A stretch of DNA of 10,940 bases, taken from DATFYI01 sp035315125. GTDB taxonomy: Bacteria; Chloroflexota; Anaerolineae; Anaerolineales; Anaerolineaceae. The notes below the pieces were generated by a model. It was not told the origin of the DNA, searched no databases, and saw only the letters and a program-made list of their open reading frames with translations. Both the position numbers and the translations under genes were made by a program. The stretch's first letter is position 1; every line of letters starts with the position of its first letter. Where the stretch lies: positions 1 through 10,940 of the forward strand of contig DATFYI010000121.1 in the NCBI GenBank assembly GCA_035315125.1, in the 5' to 3' direction. This document shows, one piece after another, positions 5,733-10,940 of the stretch.

Positions 5733-8700
5733 ATGAATAAAAAACTGCATATTTCGCTCAATAAGCGTTGGACAGGCAACCTGCTTGGGTTGCTGGTCAT
5801 CTTGAGCATGATGTTGAGCACGATGGCGGCCACGCCAATGACCACAACCCCGCCGGCTGATACACCAACTGAATCAGCCACAGCGGTTGTATCGACAGCC
5901 ACGCCTGTGTCCCCCACGGCCACCCAACCGGCTACCGCGACTGACACCCAGGCTGCTCCAACAGCATCCCAAACCAGCCCGGCTGTGACAGATACTGCTC
6001 CAGCCGCAACGGAGACCGTTCCAGCAGCGACGGAGACCAGCCCGGTGGCCACTAACACTGTTGTAGCTCCAACTGCGACCAGCCCGGCTGCAACCGAAAC
6101 TTCGCCAGCGGTGACCGAGACTGTCCCGGCGGCAACCGAGACAACCACCCCAACCGTGCAACCCACTCCCACTACGCCTGCACCCACACAGCCGGCCCAG
6201 GTTCAAAATCCAGCCGCCGCCAGCCGGGTGAATTACCACAAAATTGTGGTCAAGTTCAAGACCGGCGCACAACCCCAGGTTGGGGCGCAGTCGAACAACC
6301 TGCCCACCTCGGCAGCCATTTTGAAAGGCTTAACCGTCAAGCCGCTCTTTCCAGGCGCCGGCAGTTCCTCCAGTAAAAGCCAGGTGGGAGCACAGTCCCA
6401 AACATCTGCGCCCGTTACAAACCTGGCCAGCTATTCCATGGTACAGCTCCCGGCAGACACCAGCTATAACGATGCAGTCCAGATCCTTAAAGGCTTGCAG
6501 AGTTCCGATGATGTTGAGCTGGCTTATATGGAGCCAATCTATAAACCGGCCGACATCACCACTCAACCCTATTTGGACACGCAGAGCAACAGTAACGGCG
6601 TTGATGCTGTGGATGCCAATGCAATCTCTGGCGGTAAAGGCGACAACGTGCGTGTGACGGATGTGGAGGGCGGCTGGCAGATCGATCACGAAGACCTGCC
6701 AATTACAACCTCTTCCCTATATGCCGGAAGTAACTCATCTGATCCGAACTGGGTTAGCCACGGTACTGCCGTTTTAGGCATCATCGCAGGCCAGGGTTTT
6801 GTTAATCCCGATATCAGCCCCGATGTCATTGACGGGATTGCCCCGCATGCGGAGCTGCACATGGTATCAGCCCTTTCGATGGATACGGCCACGGCCATCT
6901 ACGATGCCACCCAAATCAGCCGGGCGGGAGACATTATCGTCATCCCGATGGAAGCGCAAGGCCCGATCAGCGGCGATAGCCCACAGGCAGGTTGTGACCC
7001 AACCCATTTTGAAGATATCCCGGTAGAGTACTGGTCGGCCAACTTCGCTGCCATTCAGGCCGCTACTTCGGCAGGTATTATCGTGGTCGAAGCTGCCGGC
7101 GACGGCGGTATGAACCTGGATGATACCATCACCCCCACCCACCCGCAACATATTTATGGGGGCGCCTTCAACCGCAGCAACCGCGATTCGGGCGCCATTA
7201 TTGTCGGCGCCGGTGGATCTGGGCAAAGCGCAACCACTGAGCGCGCTCCGCTATGCTTCAGCAACTACGGCAGCCGGGTAGACGTACAGGGCTGGGGCGA
7301 AAATATCGCCACAACCGGTGGAGATAACGACTTGAATCCTGGCGGCACAGCCAAACAGACTTACACAGACGAATTTGGCGGCACCTCCGGCGCAGCGGCC
7401 ATGGTGGCCGGCGCAGCCGCCGACTTGCAAGGTATTTACAAATACCTCAGCAGTGTTCCCATAACCCCATCACAACTACGCAGCCTGTTGGTCAAGACCG
7501 GCGCCCAACAGAACGGCGATGCAGTCCATAATCATATTGGCCCTCTGCCAAACCTGGGACAGGCCAGCCAGCAGGTCTCCTCCCCAACATTACTGGGTCC
7601 TGCAGATAACAGCACCGTTAATACTTTAAAGCCGACCTTTGATTGGTCTTTTTACCTGAATGCCACCTCGTTTGAACTTCAAATTGCTACTGGTTCTTCT
7701 TTCAGCGGTAATGTTGTAGTGGATCAAACCCAGTCCGGCACGGAGTTCACTCCTGGCATCAATCTAAGTAGTGGTCAACAATATTATTGGCACGTGTACG
7801 GTTTGATCACCACTACCACCACTACCTATGATCCAGTCACTCAAACCAACATTACCACGACCACTACCACGAAAACTCCGCCGTCCGATACTTTTACATT
7901 TACAGTGAGCGCACAGGCTGACAAAGCTTCGTCCCCCAAATTGTATAAGCCGGACGACAAATCTACCAGCAGCGATTTCAGCCCGGTGCTTTCCTGGTAT
8001 GACCCAAGCAATACGTCCAATTTGTCTGAATACCACATCGAGATCTCTACTTCTTATACCTTTGCAGATACCGATACAAACCTGGGCATCGATACCACAC
8101 GCTTTCCCATTGGATACCCAGCAGGGGAAACCTCCACAGCAGGAATTTCAGATTCCAGCTCGTTTCCCATTACACTCAACAACGAAGATGATACCTATTA
8201 CTGGCACGTAGCTGCCTGTTATGGCAGTGGTTCCGGCGAATACTGCAGCCCGTGGAGCGGCCGCCGGATTATCTACACCGGCCTGATGGCTCCAGATTCC
8301 CTGGTCGAAAATTCCCTACAGGAGCTACGTCCAACCTTTAGCTGGAATGAGGTTGACGCTGCAAATGCGACAGCCTATTATCTGCAGGTGGCGCAAGTCC
8401 TGTCTAATTCAACCTACAAAGTTTTGACCTCGGCTACGATCAGTCTGCCCAAGGGTCAATCCGTCGTGCCCACCACCTACGCACTGACCCATGACCTGCC
8501 AAAAAATCTACACAACTTAGATTTCCGAGTGGCAGTCAAAGGGAAAACGGTCTGGTCCTATTCCCAATATTCCGGGAATCTTTTCAATACGGGCAATCCA
8601 CCGCCAACTGTCTCTTTGGTGGCACCTAAGAATAAGGCGATCGATTCTGATTATCCATTTACGCCCCAATTCAGTTGGAAACCCGTCAAAGATAACGTTA

Positions 8701-10364
8701 AAAAGGATTATGTCACCGATACCTATAATATACAAATTTCCAATACTTCGGACTTTGAAGCAAATAATCCCGCCAATAATATTTCCACGACTGAGGTCGA
8801 CGGTCTCGGTCCTGGCACCGGTCAAAATATCCCGCTGACTTATACATTTGGGGCAGCATTGAACCCTCAAACCATTTATTACTGGCACGTCCAAAGCTCT
8901 GATGGCAGCACTTTGAGCGACTGGAGCTCCACCTGGATATTGTATACTGCCGTGCCGTACCCAAATGCTCCGCCGGACCTAACGACTCCAACCGTCCCAA
9001 CGGATGGCAATAACTACGTCGATTCCCTGCGCCCCACCTTTAGCTGGGATGCAGTCGACCTGGCCAGCTCTTATCAAGTCGAGGTCGCGACCGATTCGGC
9101 CTTCAATAACTTGAAAGCAAACGTGATTACCAAGAGCGGGCCTCCTTTTGTACTGCCGGTCACCCTGCCAAGCCTGGATACTTTGTACTGGCGGGTAAGA
9201 GCAGACGGGCTATACGGTTGGAGCGATTGGACAAGCGGCAACTCATTTAACACCGGCTCAGCGCCGCCCAGCCTTACCAGCCCGTCCAATGGCGCCGACC
9301 TGGCGAACTTCAATCCAACGCTGGATTGGAATAGCCTGCCCACCTATTCCAGCTCCAGCTCTAATTTCGACTTGAACCCCATAACCTATGATGTTGAGAT
9401 TGGCACCAGTCCCAATTTTGACAGTGTTCCGCCGTTTGTGCAAGATACTTCACAGGGTACCCATTCAAACTACCCCATCGTGGGCAATGTTCTGACAGAC
9501 TCGGACCAGTATTACTGGCGCGTGAGGGCGGAAAACAGCCAAACGGATGGGGTCTCAGCCTGGTCGCAGCCCTATTCCTTCTTCACCCCGGCCATCGTCA
9601 GCGGCACGGTCTCTGACCTCACAACAGGCCTTCCGATCAGCGGGGCCACAGTCCAAATCGGCGGCATGTCTTTGTCAACCACCACCGATTCTTCTGGAAA
9701 GTACCAGTTCTTTGGGCTGCCCGGTGGTAATACCTATCGACTCTATGCATCAGCCTACGGATCAGCTCCTTACGGCTATATCCGCCAGGCTTATAACGTT
9801 ACTACTGCATACGGCCAGGATGCCACCTTGAATTTCAACCTGGCGACAGTACCAATACCAGGTACTATGAAGATCGTGCTGACCTGGGAAAATGCACCCA
9901 ACGATCTGGAAGCCAATCTGTGGTTGCCCAAGAATTCTAATGGCGGCACGGGCTACCTGGTTAATGAGGAAGCCGGGCACACCGGTTCGCTTACCACTGA
10001 TCCTCCGGAAGCTAAAATGGATACACCCGGTTCAACCCGTATAACCGCTGGTTTCGGCCCGGAGGCAATTACCGTGAACGAAGTTCCAAACGGTAACAAA
10101 TCAACCTACCCTTACAATATGTTTTACGCTAACACATACACTTATGCCGTCCATATCAATTCACCCCTGGGGACGTTCGGACAGTCCAATGCAGTGGTGA
10201 CCGTGTATGATGGTCCGATAATAACTTACTATAAGATCTTTAACGTGCCGACTAACACCAGCGGCACCTGGTGGAAGGTGTTCACAATCGATGGAGCCAC
10301 ACGCAAGATTACCACGATTAACCAGGTGCTCAATTACAATCCACAACCTTACGTTGCACCTTAA
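5733..10364 (+). CDS. Large secreted subtilisin-like (S8) serine peptidase with multiple Fn3-like repeats
   Basis: The 1543-residue protein starts at an ATG with GGAGA 6 nt upstream. Residues 1-33 are a signal peptide (KKLHISLNKRW, then a hydrophobic LLGLLVILSMMLSTMAA). Residues 34-156 are a Thr/Ala/Pro-rich stalk. Residues ~165-275 resemble an inhibitor-I9-like propeptide. The S8 domain (~280-605) shows Asp310 (VRVTDVEGGW), His343 (SHGTAVLGIIAG) and Ser552 (GGTSGAAAMVAGAA), so the triad is complete. The oxyanion position reads AAGD (Asp457) instead of the usual AAGN. Six beta-sandwich modules follow (617-1286), most ending in Y-W-(H/R)-V. Residues ~1287-1370 are a carboxypeptidase-regulatory-like domain (SGTVSDLTTGLPISGATV). 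Residues ~1375-1535 resemble YfaP/DUF2135 (LTWENAPNDLEANLWLP, GPEAITVNE, WWKVFTIDG). There is no LPXTG motif or C-terminal membrane anchor, so it is probably released or loosely surface-bound. Substrate is unknown; extracellular protein degradation or adhesion is an inference. An intrinsic terminator follows. Confidence 0.9.
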   Translation: MNKKLHISLNKRWTGNLLGLLVILSMMLSTMAATPMTTTPPADTPTESATAVVSTATPVSPTATQPATATDTQAAPTASQTSPAVTDTAPAATETVPAATETSPVATNTVVAPTATSPAATETSPAVTETVPAATETTTPTVQPTPTTPAPTQPAQVQNPAAASRVNYHKIVVKFKTGAQPQVGAQSNNLPTSAAILKGLTVKPLFPGAGSSSSKSQVGAQSQTSAPVTNLASYSMVQLPADTSYNDAVQILKGLQSSDDVELAYMEPIYKPADITTQPYLDTQSNSNGVDAVDANAISGGKGDNVRVTDVEGGWQIDHEDLPITTSSLYAGSNSSDPNWVSHGTAVLGIIAGQGFVNPDISPDVIDGIAPHAELHMVSALSMDTATAIYDATQISRAGDIIVIPMEAQGPISGDSPQAGCDPTHFEDIPVEYWSANFAAIQAATSAGIIVVEAAGDGGMNLDDTITPTHPQHIYGGAFNRSNRDSGAIIVGAGGSGQSATTERAPLCFSNYGSRVDVQGWGENIATTGGDNDLNPGGTAKQTYTDEFGGTSGAAAMVAGAAADLQGIYKYLSSVPITPSQLRSLLVKTGAQQNGDAVHNHIGPLPNLGQASQQVSSPTLLGPADNSTVNTLKPTFDWSFYLNATSFELQIATGSSFSGNVVVDQTQSGTEFTPGINLSSGQQYYWHVYGLITTTTTTYDPVTQTNITTTTTTKTPPSDTFTFTVSAQADKASSPKLYKPDDKSTSSDFSPVLSWYDPSNTSNLSEYHIEISTSYTFADTDTNLGIDTTRFPIGYPAGETSTAGISDSSSFPITLNNEDDTYYWHVAACYGSGSGEYCSPWSGRRIIYTGLMAPDSLVENSLQELRPTFSWNEVDAANATAYYLQVAQVLSNSTYKVLTSATISLPKGQSVVPTTYALTHDLPKNLHNLDFRVAVKGKTVWSYSQYSGNLFNTGNPPPTVSLVAPKNKAIDSDYPFTPQFSWKPVKDNVKKDYVTDTYNIQISNTSDFEANNPANNISTTEVDGLGPGTGQNIPLTYTFGAALNPQTIYYWHVQSSDGSTLSDWSSTWILYTAVPYPNAPPDLTTPTVPTDGNNYVDSLRPTFSWDAVDLASSYQVEVATDSAFNNLKANVITKSGPPFVLPVTLPSLDTLYWRVRADGLYGWSDWTSGNSFNTGSAPPSLTSPSNGADLANFNPTLDWNSLPTYSSSSSNFDLNPITYDVEIGTSPNFDSVPPFVQDTSQGTHSNYPIVGNVLTDSDQYYWRVRAENSQTDGVSAWSQPYSFFTPAIVSGTVSDLTTGLPISGATVQIGGMSLSTTTDSSGKYQFFGLPGGNTYRLYASAYGSAPYGYIRQAYNVTTAYGQDATLNFNLATVPIPGTMKIVLTWENAPNDLEANLWLPKNSNGGTGYLVNEEAGHTGSLTTDPPEAKMDTPGSTRITAGFGPEAITVNEVPNGNKSTYPYNMFYANTYTYAVHINSPLGTFGQSNAVVTVYDGPIITYYKIFNVPTNTSGTWWKVFTIDGATRKITTINQVLNYNPQPYVAP
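5832..6200 (+). repeat. Low-complexity Thr/Ala/Pro-rich stalk with degenerate repeats
   Basis: Residues 34-156 of the peptidase consist almost entirely of T, A, P, S, V and E. Short units of the form T-E-T-x-P-A-(A/V)-T recur, densest at 84-137 (nt 5982-6143). Such stalks are typical of glycosylated or extended linkers that hold a secreted enzyme away from the cell. The biased composition also opens long reading frames on the opposite strand that are not genes. Confidence 0.85.
7581..9590 (+). repeat. Six Fn3/Ig-like beta-sandwich modules within the peptidase
   Basis: Approximate modules by residue are 617-725, 733-850, 852-953, 957-1072, 1079-1175 and 1177-1286. Each opens with a P-x-L/V-x-x-P pattern and an F-x-W strand (PTFDW, PVLSW, PTFSW, PQFSW, PTFSW, PTLDW), then a (Y/F)-x-(L/V/I)-(Q/E)-(I/V)-(A/S) strand and a Y-W-(H/R)-V strand. 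The third copy has the degenerate FRVAV instead. Module 1 carries an inserted hairpin with two Thr runs (residues 693-713). Confidence 0.8.
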
Positions 10365-10384
10365 ACCGTAAGCAGTGCCTTTAG

Positions 10385-10423
10385 AAAAAATCCCCTTGCC
10401 GTATCCGGTGAGGGGATTTTTTT
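10385..10423 (+). terminator. Intrinsic terminator of the peptidase gene
   Basis: TCCCCT (10391-10396) pairs with AGGGGA (10411-10416). The stem is extended by the flanking A and T runs and is followed by seven T residues. It starts 20 nt after the stop codon. The A-tract on the other side means it could act in both directions. Confidence 0.9.
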
Positions 10424-10550
10424 AAATGGTTATTTTATATGCCGTTTAAAACTGACGAATGCGACTTTATCCTGGTTATGAATATTGGGAAAGGGCTGGA
10501 AAACTTGTAATTGCTGCTTATGCAAGCACATAATTTCACCAATCAAAACC

Positions 10551-10579
10551 TTGTCAATCAGGAAAAACGCAACTATAAT
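10551..10579 (+). promoter_or_regulatory. Promoter of the tRNA-Asn gene
   Basis: TTGTCA (10551-10556) and a perfect TATAAT (10574-10579) are separated by the optimal 17 nt. The predicted start is only a few nt before the mature tRNA 5' end, as is common for single-tRNA units. The 127 nt between the peptidase terminator and this promoter hold nothing recognisable. Confidence 0.88.
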
Positions 10580-10589
10580 ATCAACGCTT

Positions 10590-10663
10590 TCCTCGATAGC
10601 TCAATTCGGCAGAGCGGGCGGCTGTTAACCGCTAGGTTCCTGGTTCGAGTCCAGGTCGAGGAG
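10590..10663 (+). tRNA. tRNA-Asn (anticodon GTT)
   Basis: A full 74-nt cloverleaf is visible. The acceptor stem is TCCTCGA/TCGAGGA with discriminator G. The D-arm is GCTC/GAGC, the anticodon stem GGCGG/CCGCT with loop CTGTTAA (anticodon GTT), and the T-arm CCTGG-TTCGAGT-CCAGG. The 3' CCA is not encoded (the next bases are CCT), so it must be added after transcription. The gene has its own promoter and terminator. Confidence 0.97.
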
Positions 10664-10694
10664 CCTTTATAAGAAACTCCGCCCTCAATGGGCC

Positions 10695-10726
10695 GCCCCT
10701 GGTAACGCCGACCGGGGGCATTTTTT
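10695..10726 (+). terminator. Intrinsic terminator of the tRNA-Asn unit
   Basis: GCCCCTGGT (10695-10703) pairs with ACCGGGGGC (10711-10719) as nine pairs including one G-U, with a 7-nt loop, followed by A and six T residues. The T-run overlaps by two bases the stop codon of the convergent gene on the minus strand. Confidence 0.92.
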
Positions 10727-10940
10727 AAGGCGCAATCTTAGGGTTGAGCTCTTTCCAGCTCTTGCCGCCGTTGGTGGATTTCACCAGGGCGAGAGAACTA
10801 CCGTTTACGGCAACCACCCAACCTGTTTGTGTATCCACGAAATCCGGCGCCCCGCTCCAATTCACCGTTGCAAGCATCGTCCAGCTTTGCCCGCCATCCT
10901 GGGTAAAATACAACTTTGAACCCTTAACATCCTCGTTTGA
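10725..10940 (-). CDS. BNR/YCF48-like repeat protein, C-terminal fragment (5' part outside window)
   Basis: The last 71 residues of a protein that starts beyond the right edge are visible. Two copies of a T-x-(D/N)-G-G-x-S-W motif are seen (TQDGGQSW and STNGGKSW), separated by FVDTQTGWVVAVNGSS. This is the spacing of BNR/Asp-box or YCF48-type beta-propeller blades, found in photosystem II assembly factors, sortilin-like proteins, sialidases and many bacterial surface proteins. Nothing in this fragment shows which of these it is, and no signal peptide or other domain is in view. The frame is open to the window edge. The stop is TAA, and the gene converges on the tRNA unit. Confidence 0.75.
   Translation of the reverse strand, partial: SNEDVKGSKLYFTQDGGQSWTMLATVNWSGAPDFVDTQTGWVVAVNGSSLALVKSTNGGKSWKELNPKIAP

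Noticed and set aside
5606..6272. Minus-strand reading frames of 193 and 132 codons opposite the protease N-terminus
   Set aside because: They are repetitive Val/Ala/Gly or Gly/Arg/Cys-rich shadows of the Thr/Ala/Pro-coding repeat, without ribosome binding site or family motifs.

Overview
The window reads as a piece of bacterial chromosome with moderate GC content. The mix of genes suggests Chloroflexota (Anaerolineae-like): a plant/cyanobacterial-style GlgC, a very large secreted subtilase with Thr/Pro/Ala-rich and Fn3-like modules, and a YCF48/BNR-type repeat protein. This taxonomic reading is an inference from gene content and style, not something the sequence proves. The standard genetic code applies: long reading frames, including one of 1543 codons, are free of internal TGA, with one informative exception.

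Layout. The minus strand at 1-1481 holds the N-terminus of a probable cation-transporting P-type ATPase (cut by the window edge), downstream of glgC (ADP-glucose synthesis for glycogen). An AT-rich divergent spacer of 283 nt follows. The plus strand at 1765-3691 then carries a compact pair: a peroxiredoxin-glutaredoxin fusion and, 13 nt later, alr (alanine racemase). The fusion gene has an in-frame TGA exactly at the peroxidatic cysteine codon and a SECIS-like hairpin just after it, so it is best read as a selenocysteine-containing peroxiredoxin rather than a broken gene. Convergent to alr on the minus strand (3751-4893) is a two-domain protein, a HxGH nucleotidyltransferase fused to a GHMP-type sugar kinase, probably for sugar activation.

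An 839-nt AT-rich, gene-poor spacer (4894-5732) holds a sigma70-like promoter about 380 nt upstream of the next gene and a pair of imperfect direct repeats. It leads into a 1543-residue secreted S8 peptidase (5733-10364) with a signal peptide, a Thr/Ala/Pro-rich stalk, a propeptide-like region, a subtilase domain with a complete D-H-S triad but Asp in place of the usual oxyanion Asn, six beta-sandwich repeats, a carboxypeptidase-regulatory-like module and a YfaP/DUF2135-like C-terminus. It ends in a strong intrinsic terminator.

The right end carries a self-contained tRNA-Asn(GTT) unit with near-consensus promoter and terminator, and the C-terminus of a convergent BNR/YCF48-like protein that runs off the window. 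The genes do not form one pathway. The point of main interest is the candidate selenoprotein peroxiredoxin-glutaredoxin fusion.
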